28,867 nt of DNA from Chromera velia (GCA_018398765.1 JAHBMJ010000565.1:80649-109515); one strand, 5' to 3'; positions 1 through 11,751 are shown, numbered from the stretch's first letter. Numbers and translations are program-made. The notes: generated from the sequence alone by a model not told the origin.

Positions 1-937
1 CCCCTCCCTCCTAGCAGCAAGAAGTCTTGCTTGTGAAATGCTTTTTCTCGGAATCAAAAGGTATATACTGCATCCATTACCTTGCATAATGAAAATAGGT
101 ATTTAGGAATATACAAGTATGCTGCACGATATTGCACGATGTTGCAAAAGTTATGACTTGGGAGTTGAGTGAGCTTATAGCGGCTTACAGGTGGCAAAAG
201 AGCTTAGGGTGAAGGGTAAGTGCGGCCGTCTCCATTCCGTCGGGGGCAAATACAGCCCCCCACAGCAGCAGATCCTGAATCTGTAGGGGGTTGTATACTG
301 AATACCAGTCAAAAAAGGCAGCAGAGTGCTGCACATCAGCAAAAAGCAAACAATGAAGAGTTGAAGACATCTTTTAATTTCCCTCTTGCCTAAAAACAGA
401 AGATCAAGGTTAGGGGAGTCGGTGCTTACAAATGCTGTTTCGTATTTTTACGATCTCATGTCATAATTGCATGGCGAATAAAGCATCTTTGGAACTGATG
501 ATGAGGCCAAGTCAATTTTCCATGAGGCTGCTTCTCTCCCTGGGAGTCTCCCAGTCGTTTAGCAAAGCACATTGAAAGCAGGAAAGAGAAACTATTAGAC
601 ACTGGCCGTTAGACTGTGAAATCTCTTCGGGGAGTTCGCACTGAGAGATGCCGCGCGCCACGATGCCGCCGCAACACAAAAATGATGATTGGATGAGGGT
701 TTTTTCATGCATGCCCAAACACAGCGAGGGCCGAGCTATATATAGGGGGCATGCGCGGCTTGCGATTTTTGTGCAGAGTTGGAGTATAGTTGGAGTTGGG
801 TTGTGCAGTTTCTGTCAACAATATGCCAGAGTCGCAGCCAGACAATTAAGGAACTTTCACAGGTCATTTCTGTACTTGCCTCGCTCCAGTACGTTCGAGA
901 GATTTCGAGAGGGAAAAGACGGTAGAAAAGGGGAGAA
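1..937. other. 5' flank of the exportin gene, no gene seen
   Basis: I see no supported coding region here. The open frames are short, overlap on both strands and show no family signature. The last 250 bases hold the likely promoter and 5' untranslated region of the exportin gene, which begins at 938. Confidence 0.5.
737..744 (+). promoter_or_regulatory. possible TATA box
   Basis: The octamer TATATATA sits in an otherwise GC-richer stretch about 195 bases before the exportin ATG, which would leave room for a 5' untranslated region. It is one isolated match and similar AT strings occur elsewhere in the window, so it is only a candidate. Confidence 0.25.
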
Positions 938-3900
938 ATGGAGGGCGGAGAGATGTTTGTCGTTGAGGAGGACCCCCGCATAGCAGCCAAGACGACCATC
1001 CAGGCTCTGTTTGTTCTGCACTCAGGGACCAGACCTGCAGAGGAATTTAGAAATGCCAATCTGTTCTTCAATCAGCGAACGCCCAAGCTCGAAGAGGCAG
1101 AGATTCTGCTTTTTCAGTGCACGGAGGAAGACATCTCTGGTGTGCTTAAGAACACCTTTCCGCTTGCGGAGACGGAGACGGGAGTGATTCATGTGGCCCG
1201 TCGCCTTCATCACTTCATCAGGGTGAGGGGCGTTCAGATTCTGGAGGACCTGGTGAAGACCCAATGGCATGCAGTGTGGGGGCCTGTGGAGAGGCAGAGG
1301 CTCAGGGCCATACTGTCGGCAGAGACGAATTTCGGTGGAATGGATTTGTTGAGGAAGTGGGGTGCTGTCATCGCTCGAGTCGCGCTCTTCTGCTGGCCGC
1401 TTGAGTGGGCGGAGCTGCTGAGTGCAGACGGGCTCCTGTCTGGGCCGTCGGGGGGGGAGATGGGCGTGCAAAGGGCAATGCTGACGCTGTCGGTTGTCTC
1501 AGAGATCGCAGAACAGTGCGATCCGGAGCATCTGGAGAGTCAGTCATGAAGAAGGGGAGGCGAGGGAATGTGCCTGAGTGTGCATGCATGGGCCCACTGT
1601 TCTTTCTGGTTGGGAATGTCAGGCTCTCCTTTCTTTTTATCTGTTCCCTCTGCGTGCGTATGCGTATGCATTTGCGTTTTTGTGCGTGGAAGAGAAGGAG
1701 TGTGTGTGCGTGTGTGCATGTGTGTATTTATCAGAGGGAGCGCGAATGCATCGCACATGCTCTCCGACGTCTTTGAATTTGTGGGCACAACGAATGGCTC
1801 TGTCCGTGTTTGAATGTATGTATGACTGTGTTTGCCGTGGGGGTGCAGAAGGACGATGGCAGGAGGTTCGACAGGCCCTGACCGACACTCTGGAGCCTCT
1901 CGTGTTTTGGTGTCGCTCCCTAACCTCTGCTTTGTTGCCGGGTCTCGGTGAACAGGGGATGGAGGAAAGAGAGAAAAGAGAAGAGATCGTCAGGCAAATA
2001 GGCCAGATGTTCAGGTGAGGGAGTGAGTGAGGGAGTGTGTGTGTGAGTGAGGGTCCCTCAGAGAATATCTTTCTGTCTCGTCTTATGGTTGGCCTTTTGC
2101 GTTTCTCCTTGTTTATCACTCTGCCCGCTTCTTCCGATCTCCTCTTTTTGCTTCAGCAGCCTCACTGAGAGGACTCTTTCGTCTCTGCTTAAACGTCCTG
2201 ATGTGTGTGTGCCGAATTGACTCTGATGATCATTTGCCCTGGTACCTCCTCTGCGGAGCGTTGGTTGTGGCCGTGCTGCTGTTGCTGCTGCCGCTGCCGC
2301 CGTGCCTGCTGCCTAATATACAGACTTCATATGAATGCACAATCCTCTGCAGAGCGTTGGTTGTGGCCGTGCCTGCTGCCCGTCTTCTGGACTCGGGTGT
2401 GCATGGAGAGCTGAGCAACCTCGCCGTCGCAATGGCGCAACTTGCGTGCCAGCAGACTCAGCACGGACACGGGAAGACATTAGAGGCTGCGGTGGTGGTG
2501 GTGGGCGCTCTGTCAGATCTGATCTGTGAGTGTCGGATGAAGGATAGGAACACACGTGCATTTGAAGGGAGAGGGGAGGATCTTTTTGCTTTGCTTGTGC
2601 AGACAGTCACAGCTCTGGTGTCGGCTGCGTTCCCCTTCTCGATCTCGACAGTCGACCTTCGAAGTCTCCAGATGTCAACGGCAGACGTTGTAGCCGAATT
2701 GGCAACTTCGATAGCAATTTGCGTCCCTCATTTTCGCACCAGAGCGGAGGACTTGGGGGCGCTGTTGACGAGTGCCTTGAGGGTGTCGTGCTCCCCTTCC
2801 TTACGTCTGGCGACGACGGGCCTCGAAGCGGTCCGACAGTTATCGAGAGCCGCAGCAACACTTGGCGAGACCGGTGCTCAGTGGTTTGATGTTTCTACTG
2901 TTGCTGCAGTTGTGCTTTTGAGGGGGTTCAGGGTGGGGGATGCAGACCTTCGACGGTTTTTGCAATTACAGGGGGACACCTGTGAGGTGGACGCTGTTTT
3001 GGATTCTATGTTCACCCCCCACGGGGACCTTTTCGATGTGAGCTTGAGAAGAATGAGGGAGCAGGTGTGGAGTCCTTTTGGGTGGTCTAGAAAGGTGCTC
3101 AAGTGTTTTCGGTTTGAGGCAGATGCAGAAGATTTAGAGGTGGAAATAGGGACGGGGGGCAGAAGCTTGAGAGAGGAGTTTTTCCAGAAATATAATGATT
3201 TTAGAAACAAGGTGAGAGACAGTGTGAGTGCCGTAATGGGAATTTCGCCTGCCGCTCCTGAGATTTGTGGGGGGCTTTTGTGGACTTTAGTGACGCACCA
3301 GTTCCAACAAAACGGTTTCGTTGATGGGACACCGGCTGGAACTGAGAAGGGGCTGTTGAGCTCTGTGCCCCACAAGACGGCATTGCAGTGGTGTAGCGCC
3401 CCGTTAGTGGTGCTTGATGGGTGTTTGTGCTTTGTGGATCAGTTTTTGGCTTTAACACCAAAGCTTCTGCAAAAGGAAGAGACAAGGGAGAGTGGGGAGC
3501 GAGTAGCACAGGCTGTTGAATTGATTCTTTCTCGAGTTCTGTCCCTCTCGTTTTCTTATCATGTTGATATGGGAGGGGTATCTCCTAGTGTCCTTTTTGG
3601 CGCGTTGCTTGAGCAGAGACGGCTCGATTTTGTTGTGAATGAGAAGACCATCTCCTTCCTTGTGACTCGACCGGATTTACTCCAAGCAGCAACGAGGAGG
3701 CTTGAGGCAGCCTCAAAGATTAGAATCCCCAACCTGAAGCATGAGGGGTTAGAGGGTCCCGAGGTTTCGTTTCTGGCAGAGGTCCTCGAGCACGTCAAGA
3801 GCCGAAACCTGAAATTCTGTTCCCATCTTTTTGGCCAGTCTCTTGCTGTGGACACTCAAGAATTGGGTGAGACGCTGCTGTCTGCCTTGGTGGCGTCTCA

Positions 3901-6898
3901 GGGGGGAGGGGAAGAGGTTGCACATGGAAGGGACAACCAGGTCCGCACCTGCATGGTAGAACTACTTTGTGGCCGGGCAGCTCAGAAGAAAGTCTTCAGT
4001 GAGAGACGGGACCTCCTCGGCAGGGTGGGGATGATTCTCCTCCTCCCCCTCCTCGGAAAACTACCCTCAGTCCATCATCTTCCTGATGGACTGGTTTTGC
4101 AGGAGGTTTTGCAGATTCTACAGCTGAGGGATGCTCCTGATATCTCTTCGGTTGTCGGGGTGGAAGGAGGCGGAAGGGGGGGGGCAGTTGCGCTCCTGCA
4201 AACGGCCGCTAGCCCCTATACCCTCCATTTTCTGACAGGACAACTGCAGATGGGCGCAGAGGTTTTGAGGGACGAGGAGACAGAGAGGGCGAACGCAGCA
4301 CGGCGCAGGTGGGCGACTATGAGTCGGTCTGTTTGGGGATCGGGGAGAGTGAGAGGGAGAGGCAACCGGGTGAAGCTTTGCAGTCTTTCGATCATTCCGT
4401 CCTCTCTATCTTTGTTGCGTGTGCGTGTGTGTGTTTGTATATGTACCTGAACTTGTGTGTATGTGCGTAGCTGCGTGCGTGCGTGCGTGTGTGAGCAGCT
4501 GCCAACGTTGTCTTTTTGTCTGCCTGTCTGTCTTTTTGTGTGTCTTTCTTTCCTTCCTTTTGTCTGTTGTGTACATGAAGAAAAGAAGGGAGAAGCAGAA
4601 ACATATAGTCTGTCTGTCTGTCTGTCTGTCTGTGCAGGTCTTCGCTTCTCCATTTCTGTGAGAGCTTCGCTACCCTCCTGGAAAGGGGTCGTGCTGCTCT
4701 TTTTATGACAGAAGGGAACGCCGGAGGGTTGTTTGGAGATTCCGAAGGAGAAGAGGGAACGAGTGCCTTGCAGGTGATCCCCCACGGGTCGTCGGGCTCA
4801 GCTTCGGATGTGTGCAGCTGCCTGGAGCAGCTGTTTGGGACAGCAGGGGACGCCCATACAGTCGCTGCAGAGGGGGGTGCGGGGGGGGACTGGGCTGTCC
4901 CTGATCCCAGTGGAGTTCCAGGACAGGCTTTGAAGTTGTTCGGTGGGAGAGACGGCAGGCAGCCCTTAGGGGATCTGGTGGCAGTTGTCACCCCTCTCAT
5001 GCTCCGCCTTGCAAGCGCAGTGTGTGAGATCACCCAGCTTCAGGTCAGCTGCATGAGGGAATGAAAGAACGACTGCGTTTGATAGCCGTGCGATCTTTCA
5101 TCGCAGTCTCGAAGGAACAACTGGAATTCGATCCATCCATTTCATGAATGAATGAATGAATGAAGAATTTCATCATGCGTGCGTTTTCCCCGGCCTTTTC
5201 GCTGTCCTCCCCTCATGCATGATGCAACCCCGACTTGCCTTGCCTCTTGAAGCCTAGTCAGACACTTTCTGCCCACCCTTCTTTCTCCTTTCCTCCCTCT
5301 CTCTTCTTGCAGGGCCAGGTGGTCGGCACAGAACCTGGAGGGGATCATCTGGCTGCGTTGGCGTTGATGTGCGAGGAGGAGGTGCAGACATGGATGGCTA
5401 CCAAGAGCGATGTGGAGCGGGGAGGGGGGGTGGCATCTCCTGTTGCGCCGCTTCCTCCAGTTGAGGCCATTCATGAAGAGGTCGGCTGGAAGAGAATCTG
5501 CATGGAGGCCTCAGCAATAGGCAGGCAGGATTAATGTCAACGTATAGTGACCAAGAGAAAATGACAGAAACAGTCGCAGCGGGGAAGGGTTGAAAAAATT
5601 GGTTCGTGCACATATGTTTTTTTTCGAAGAATGGAGTGACCATTTGAGTATCTACACGTATGTGTGTCGCACTCCTCTTTTTCTTACCCTTCTCTCCATT
5701 CTCCTCTCGAAAGGCACCCATTCAATTAATTGCAGAGGATCTGTGCGTGCGTGTGCGTGTGTGTGCGTGTGTTTATCTACCGTTGTGTTGTGCTGCTTGA
5801 TAAATACAGGTCATTCAGTCTCGAAGGTTTCTCTGGTACTTCCATCGCGCGGTGCTTCGTCTTGTTGCGAAGCTTGCGTGCGTCAGAGAGGGTCTCTTTG
5901 ACGTGGAGGGAAATCTGGCCGCACTCACTAATTTCCTCCTCCTCACAACCGATAGAGCACCAGTGACCACAGTAGCACAGGTGTTCAAAGAGGTCATAGC
6001 ACAAGTTTTCTCACCAGGAAACCTCCCGCCCCCCCCTGGCTTCCCTCTCGAAAGCCTCATGACAGCGAGCATCATTCCCCTTTTCAAGGCACTCACCGAT
6101 AGGATCCTCAGAGAAGAGGCCCTCATCAAAGAGTTGGCCTCACACCTAGCAGAGACAGAGCAGGGGGGGGACCAAACTTGGGTCTCTGGGTTCGTGCTGC
6201 TCCCGCATGAACAAGAGCCCCAGTTAGACCCTGCACCTCTCTGCGTCCTCTTGCGACAGAGAGCCCAAGTCTCGTTGGAAATTCGACAGCGTGCAGTTGC
6301 CCGTTTGTCCCGGGAGTTTTGCAACCTTCTGGAGTCTCTGGTGCGTCTCCCTGGGGGCTCTATGATAACTCTGAGCTCTGGGCGGATGCCCGCGGTGATG
6401 GGGGGGGTATCGGAGGAGGATGCCATGATGGGGGAGGAGAGTGACGATGAAGGGGGGGAAGGTGGGCAGATTGAGGGGGGGCATGAAGAGGGGTCCGTGT
6501 TGGTCTGCTCTGCTTTCCTGTGCTCTCCAACCTTTCTCGTGACGGTGGTCGAGAGTCTAGTGGGACTCTTGAGATCCTCCCGGGACCATGCGGTGTTAAC
6601 GAATGGCGTGAAAACACTGACGCTATTAGCCACGCAGGTGAGAACGAAGAGAAGGGCTTCACAGGGCCCGGTGTGCAAAGACACCCGCAAAGTGTTGCTG
6701 GAGACAGTGAGGTTTCTGCTGCGCTTGCTGTTTCAGCACGTCCCTCCACCCATGCAGACGCAGGCAGGAGGGACGAATTCCACATCCGCTCGGGTGGGGG
6801 AGGACAGAAGGCTGGGGGAGTTTCTCCGAAAAGAGTTCCTCCCGCTCGTCGGTGGGGCCATTTGGGCATGTCTGAAGACCCTCGTGTGGTCAGTTTCT

Positions 6899-6965
<67 letters not shown>

Positions 6966-7752
6966 TGTTTGTCCACATAGACAGAGAAAACCTGGTAGCA
7001 CGGAGTGTTTTTCAAGCGTAGAAGCGAGCTGGAATCGCCTCGTGTCGTGAATTGCGGTAGCTGTAAAGTTCTCTGCAGAAAAGAGGCCTACCTCACTCAC
7101 ATGGCACTGTTCAGATCACAAATTTGTTCCAAGTGCTCCTGTGACCTAACTCTCCAAACTAAGTGACCCAACATCTTGTGCGAGTGGTCGGTTACCGCAC
7201 CGACATAAAGAATGGAATTGGGCAACACACAAAATGAACAGATCGGGTTGCTGTATAAAATCGCGCACCCGGTTTTTGAAGAAGAGAGACACAGGCGGCG
7301 TGGACTTCACATAGGTACCCGCATTCTTTCTGTTTGACTGACCTGTATTCTCCTTCTTTCACTTAGATACTTGTGTTTCCCTCTCTCTGTTTCGATCCCG
7401 CTGCAGGATCTTCGTGATGACTTTAAAGGAGAACAATATCCCGCTCTCTTTCTCCATCTCAGCCGAGAAAGCAAAAGGGCAGGACAATTTCTACCTCGTC
7501 ACAGAGCTCCACGAGGCCCTCGAGGAATTGTGGAGGTGCGCATCTGCATCTCTCAGTGTGTCCGGTATGAGTGGGTTGCAAGGGGTGGAGGAGAAGTTCG
7601 GGCGCCTGAAGAGTCGCCTTGTGCTGCGGCACTCCCCTGACTGCTCTGAGCATCTGTTGACGTCTGAGCCCTCGGGACAGGCGCAGCTGCAGACTCTTCT
7701 TCGGGTTCCCTTCGAGACAGTTTTGCGCACTGCCGGCTGGATGGAGGGGTGA
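938..7752 (+). CDS. exportin-5-like karyopherin (importin-beta family), 7 exons
   Basis: Proposed exons are 938-1538, 1849-2014, 2353-4308, 4638-5043, 5313-5480, 5810-6888 and 7407-7752. They total 4722 nt (1573 aa), and every donor/acceptor pair keeps the frame. Exportin-5/HASTY/Msn5 proteins carry cargo (tRNA, pre-miRNA, proteins) out of the nucleus with Ran-GTP; this role comes from the family. The first ~200 residues match the exportin-5 N-terminus: a segment around GVQILEDLVKTQW, then the Xpo1-type helix CWPLEWAELL followed by a helix ending SEIAEQC. Near 3108-3180 the stretch CFRFEADAEDLE resembles the acidic YSRFDFDSDED region of human exportin-5. The rest is alpha-helical, HEAT-like, and weakly conserved. 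It is longer than the usual ~1200 aa, with acidic and glycine-rich loops (for example 6375-6500). The donor at 5481 (GTCGGC) is weak. A small extra exon (about 2157-2195) between exons 2 and 3 would also keep frame. Stop is TGA. Confidence 0.82.
2248..2372 (+). repeat. duplicated exon 3 acceptor segment, 96-bp spacing
   Basis: A 29-base segment beginning CCTCTGC occurs at 2248-2276 and again at 2344-2372 with one mismatch. The second copy contains the CAG used as the exon 3 acceptor. The first copy has CGG there, so it cannot act as an acceptor. The spacing of 96 bases is a multiple of three. Confidence 0.7.
4608..4634 (+). repeat. (TCTG)n microsatellite at the end of exportin intron 3
   Basis: About six TCTG units run directly into the acceptor GTGCAG and appear to serve as the polypyrimidine tract. 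The preceding 200 bases of the intron are also GT- and T-rich. Confidence 0.85.
6904..6962 (+). repeat. (CT)n(GT)n compound microsatellite in exportin intron 6
   Basis: About 15 CT units are followed by about 14 GT units, starting some 15 bases after the exon 6 donor at 6889 (GTCAGT). The intron (6889-7406, 518 nt) is the longest of this gene. Confidence 0.9.
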
Positions 7753-8600
7753 TTGATTCGATCTGAAGCACGGGAGCAACACCCCAGAGTCTCCGGTTTC
7801 AGGCTGGTAGCTAGATGAATTAACTTAAATTAACTTCAGTAAGTTACACATGCCCCTAGATATATGTTTAACTTGAAGCTAATTATAATTTAGTATTTAA
7901 TTCTTTTCATGTATTAGATGTAGTCTAGGATGTAGTAATCTTAGTACTAATCTACAGATATCTACAGACACAAGCTGGTATGACTCGGAAGTAGACAATT
8001 AACTTGTGCAAACAATTTGTTTGCAAATTGCAATGTATTGTGTACCAGCTAGACTCTGTACGCAGGCAGTCTAGGCATAATACAATAAATGCATGGATCA
8101 CGGTCACGTGAGACTGTCAGTCAGGAGGCTAGGTCTGATTTTATCGATCAACCGGACAAAGCAGTGTCAGAGAATGCGCTGCTGAGCCAGAAATATCCAA
8201 TGGAATGCTGCGGATGGAATAGTTGCCGTGGCCCCTGGACTGCTAGGTTGGGACATACCGTATTGGCCTCGGTATCTGTGTGGGATACACTAAGGCAGCA
8301 CACAACACGCATCCTTTTCCTTTCTTCTGAACAGGCGGTGCGAAATCACAGCCAGTACTGCTCCCACCAAGGAAGGTGCCGAGCAGAATCGGGCAAGCAT
8401 TTGGTGGAAGCGGTTCTCACAGCTGTCATGACAGTATAGACCTCGGTTCGTCAGGAGGAGGCAGGGTGGTTAGGTCAATCTATACGCGAGGAAGCATCGG
8501 GCGGGTCGATCCGTCTATTTGAAGGACCCTCACCGCTGTATCCTGCTCTTCCTCACTGCAAGGGAGACGGCAGCGAAATTCGTCCACTTCATGGGGGTTA
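7753..8600. other. AT-rich spacer after the exportin gene
   Basis: No gene is supported. The first 300 bases are AT-rich with repeated TTAACTT-like strings and presumably include the exportin 3' untranslated region. The rest is closer to average composition. A 116-codon open frame on the plus strand (8089-8439) has no recognisable signature. Confidence 0.5.
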
Positions 8601-9450
8601 TAGTGACCATGTTTGATTTGATTATATTTGATTATATTTGATTTGATTTGATTTGATTTGATTTGATTTGATTTGAGCTTCAACCTCAAATATTTGATAT
8701 TTGAGGTAAGATTTGAGGTTAACCTCTTAGGGTTCCTCACTGAGTCACTGACTTACTATCACTCTGATCATTTTTCTTATGACAATAGTTATCAGAACAT
8801 TTCTGATGTGTGTTTCAAAAATTTAAAAAAATATATATAAAATTATAACTTATCAGTTCCGTAAAAAAAATATGCCTGTGTGGCAGTGTATATACACTAG
8901 TCACTGAGACTCACTCTAGTACTAATAGAGATTAAGAACGTAAAATTAATAGATTTAAAATTGTATATGACTTTTTGTTGATACGATAAAGTTAGAGCAC
9001 GTACCAAAATTGAGGTGATAATCACTCAGCTTTATGGCACTTCCTTTTCCTCTTCTTTATGATCATTTTCTTCAATGTGAATCGAATCGATCGGTAGTGG
9101 GAGCTGCTGAGAGCTTTTCGGGAAAACGTTCAGCTGATCGGTTTACCTCTGCATAAAGTAAAAGGGGGCGAAACGTTAATTTCAGTGCAGCTCAAAACGT
9201 TTTTTTTTTGAGAGCAAACCATCAAGATTTAGGTTTTTTCATTTGAATCAGCATGCATGACGGATTGGTACTTGCAAAAGTTTTTTTGGGACCTTCATAT
9301 TTGAGGTTGAAAGTCATATTGATCAAATATTTGATCGTATTTGATAGATCTTTAAACACTAGGTCCTCCTTGACTGGATATTTGATTTGAGCTTAAGCCC
9401 TACCTCAAATTAAATTAAATTAAATCAAATCAAATCAAACATGGTCACTA
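8601..9450. mobile_element. non-autonomous hAT-like DNA transposon (MITE)
   Basis: The two ends are inverted repeats: the left begins TAGTGACCATGTTTGATTTG and the right end is its reverse complement for about 23 bases. The ends then diverge into TTTGA/TTTAA pentamer runs. The flanks carry a near-perfect 8-bp target duplication that abuts the ends exactly: GGGGGTTA at 8593-8600 and AGGGGTTA at 9451-9458. An 8-bp duplication and a terminus fitting YARNG are hallmarks of the hAT superfamily. The 850-bp interior is AT-rich, holds short palindromes such as TCAAATATTTGA, and has no transposase frame, so it would need a transposase in trans. Only one copy is visible, so the family is inferred. Confidence 0.72.
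8611..8677 (+). repeat. (TTTGA)n pentamer run inside the left transposon end
   Basis: About a dozen TTTGA units with two TATA-containing variants follow the first bases of the left terminal repeat. The right end has the reverse-complement run (about 9405-9440) with TTTAA variants, so the pentamers have expanded unevenly at the two ends. Confidence 0.8.
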
Positions 9451-10110
9451 AGGGGTTAGGGATGAACTTGGATCCTACTTTCACCATTCGAATGAGTTTG
9501 GGTTTGGGGGGGGGATTAGGGGGCTTGGAAGGAGTTATGACAGCAGCAACGGGTGGAGTAAGAAGGCTGGAGTGCTGAGAAAGAACAACAACCTCCACGT
9601 GGGTGTTTGTAGACTCTGAGATTGTGGTTGATTCAGCAGAGATGGGAGGAAGAGGAGGTTGCTTCTTACTTGGTATGTTTTCCGGCTTTGTTTCCAGAAG
9701 AGTTGTGGGAATAATTCTGAAAAAGGAAAGCAGAGAGCTGCTCGATTGCTTGGGAACTTCGGTAGAACGAAGGGGAGAAGGCAAAAGTGGAGGGATGACT
9801 TTGGTGATTGTAGGGGGAAAGGGGCAAGGTTGAGTTACATGGGTACCAGATGACCTGTCGGGAATGGAAAGTGGCTCCAGTGTTGGAGTCGACAAACAAG
9901 CTGCAGCAGAAACAATGCAAGCACTGGCGGTCGGTGCACAAAAAGTCTTCTTCTTCTTTGCGCCCGCACCACGTTTTCCACGGCGTTTCCGAGGCCTGTG
10001 TGCCTCAGAGACGAGACGAGTTTGAAAAACCAAAGAGAGGTAAGTCTTGGTGGCAATGGTTAAAGCGATATGGCAGTCCTCAGCACCATAAAGCTTTGTC
10101 TCCAGGCTAG
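9425..10110 (-). CDS. doubtful Pro/Ser/Thr-rich open frame, possible exon
   Basis: The minus frame is open for over 220 codons from about 10185 down to 9425. It has a basic patch (PRKRRGKRGAGAKKKK) like a nuclear localisation signal, then a low-complexity proline-, serine- and threonine-rich tail. There is no ATG near its 5' end, so if real it would be an internal or last exon; an acceptor-like ATATCTAG lies near 10109. Its final codons and stop lie inside the right end of the transposon. I recognise no family, and it may be a chance open frame. Confidence 0.22.
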
Positions 10111-11252
10111 ATATATGCGGGAAGAGGAAGCAAGGAAGAGAAGAGGGGAAGAGAGAAAAGATGAATGCTGAGGAGTTGTACTCTCTGGTTGTTTAGGTAG
10201 GGATCAGTTTCGTACCAAAAGTTATGCATCATGCAGAACATTTGTTCAGGTAACCCACATCTGTCTCAATTCGTTGCGGTCACTGCCGTGCACTGCGTTG
10301 TTTTTCTGCGCGGGGAGAATGTCCCACTAGCTTTTTACTAAAAAATGGCAAGTTTATATATAGTCTCCCGATCGTAAAACGACCCAGCACATTGCTGTGG
10401 GAAGCCAGGGGAGGGAGGAGATTCTTGTCACCTTGTGTATGTTTGCGTTCTTAGTGTATTTTGTTGGGGAGGTTTATATTTTAAAGCAAAGAGCTTGGAC
10501 TGTATATACAGTATCTTTGCGTAAAGGGTGTTGCAGCAACAGTTGGCATTTTCCGGGGTGATACCGAGTAGAGGGGCGGCTGGATGGCTGGTGGAGTACA
10601 GGCATTAGGAGTTTGGGTCTATGGCATGCATGTGGGGGGGCTAGATTGGTGGTTGGCTTGGTCGATCCGGCTGAATTGCACGCAAGCTGCATCACGCATG
10701 TCTCTTCTGCTGCTGAACGGGATGCTTAACTCCGTGATGATCCCGGTGCCCTGCTTCTGTTGCTAAAAAGCTCTCCATGCAGTTTAGAGAAGTTGAGCTA
10801 AAGAGCAGTCTTTGCCTGGAGTTGAAAGCGATCCCTTTCACAGGGCTTCTCTTGACCTCTGCGACTATGCACGTGCATACATGTCTTCATTGGCTTCGAT
10901 GTCCTGCTACTGTTGTTAGTGTTTTGGCAGCCCCTGACAGAGGATTTCAGGTGAAGGGGGTATTTCCTCGGGTTTGTTGGTGTAAATAGGGGGTCTAGGA
11001 CCAGCTCTGAGGACCTCTGCCTTCTTGCCGGGTCAGGTGGCAGTTGTCTAAACCTGGCAGTGACAGTTTCCTTATGTAACAAGTGAGTACGCGCGCTTTG
11101 CGCGCGGAGCTATGCATAACATGCATGCATGCAGGGATTGTATTGTGCATGCATCTGACGCAAGCAAGCTTGCGAACGGCCCCGGAAAGCAAGAAAAATG
11201 AGAACTGCATGATTGACGCACGCCGGCCAGTCGGGGTCGTGCCGACTCCCCC
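10111..11252. other. spacer without a supported gene
   Basis: Only short, unconvincing frames are present on both strands. Notable items are the palindrome at 11090-11106 and a GCATGCATGCATGC run just after it. The last 100 bases before the gap are GC-rich and carry CTGACGCA-type motifs. Confidence 0.5.
11090..11106. repeat. GC-rich hairpin beside a GCATGCATGC run
   Basis: The sequence CGCGCGC TTT GCGCGCG can form a perfect 7-bp stem with a 3-base loop. It is followed within 20 bases by repeated GCAT units. A near twin lies at 28420-28436. Confidence 0.6.
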
Positions 11253-11367
11253 NNNNNNNNNNNNNNNNNNNNNNNNNNNNNNNNNNNNNNNNNNNNNNNN
11301 NNNNNNNNNNNNNNNNNNNNNNNNNNNNNNNNNNNNNNNNNNNNNNNNNNNNNNNNNNNNNNNNNNN
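11253..11367. other. assembly gap (115 N)
   Basis: A run of N is bordered by C homopolymers (five C on the left, eleven on the right). The true sequence and its real length are unknown, and open frames drawn across it are meaningless. Confidence 0.99.
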
Positions 11368-11751
11368 CCCCCCCCCCCGGGAAAAAAGCCCCGGGACCCA
11401 TGCACCTGACGCACGCACATTTGGCGCACATTCAGCCTTTCGGGGCCGGGTTTTTGCCGAAAGACAGCGTACGTGCGTGCACGCACGTGGGCTGGGGTAT
11501 TTCTGTTTTCTAAGTGCCCCCCGCTTCGCTTTCCGGGGCCATGCAATGATGCAACACGGAGCTCTAGCTGTTGCAGCGTCTCGTCTCGTCTCGCGCGTCT
11601 CGTCTGGCGTCTCGATCGGTGGACCCTCGAGATTAATTCTGATCGATCTTCTCACGGACTGCATGATCTGACATGCTTTCGATTGCCAGGACTCAGAGTC
11701 TCACGATCTTCTCAGGAGCCCTGCCATTGGAATTCATGTAGGTAGGAAAAA

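Noticed and set aside
9425-10110. Retroelement or virus-like coding region
   Set aside because: Only low-complexity basic and Pro/Ser-rich sequence; no family motif is visible.
10995-11671. Open frames crossing the N gap
   Set aside because: They depend on unknown bases and change with gap length.
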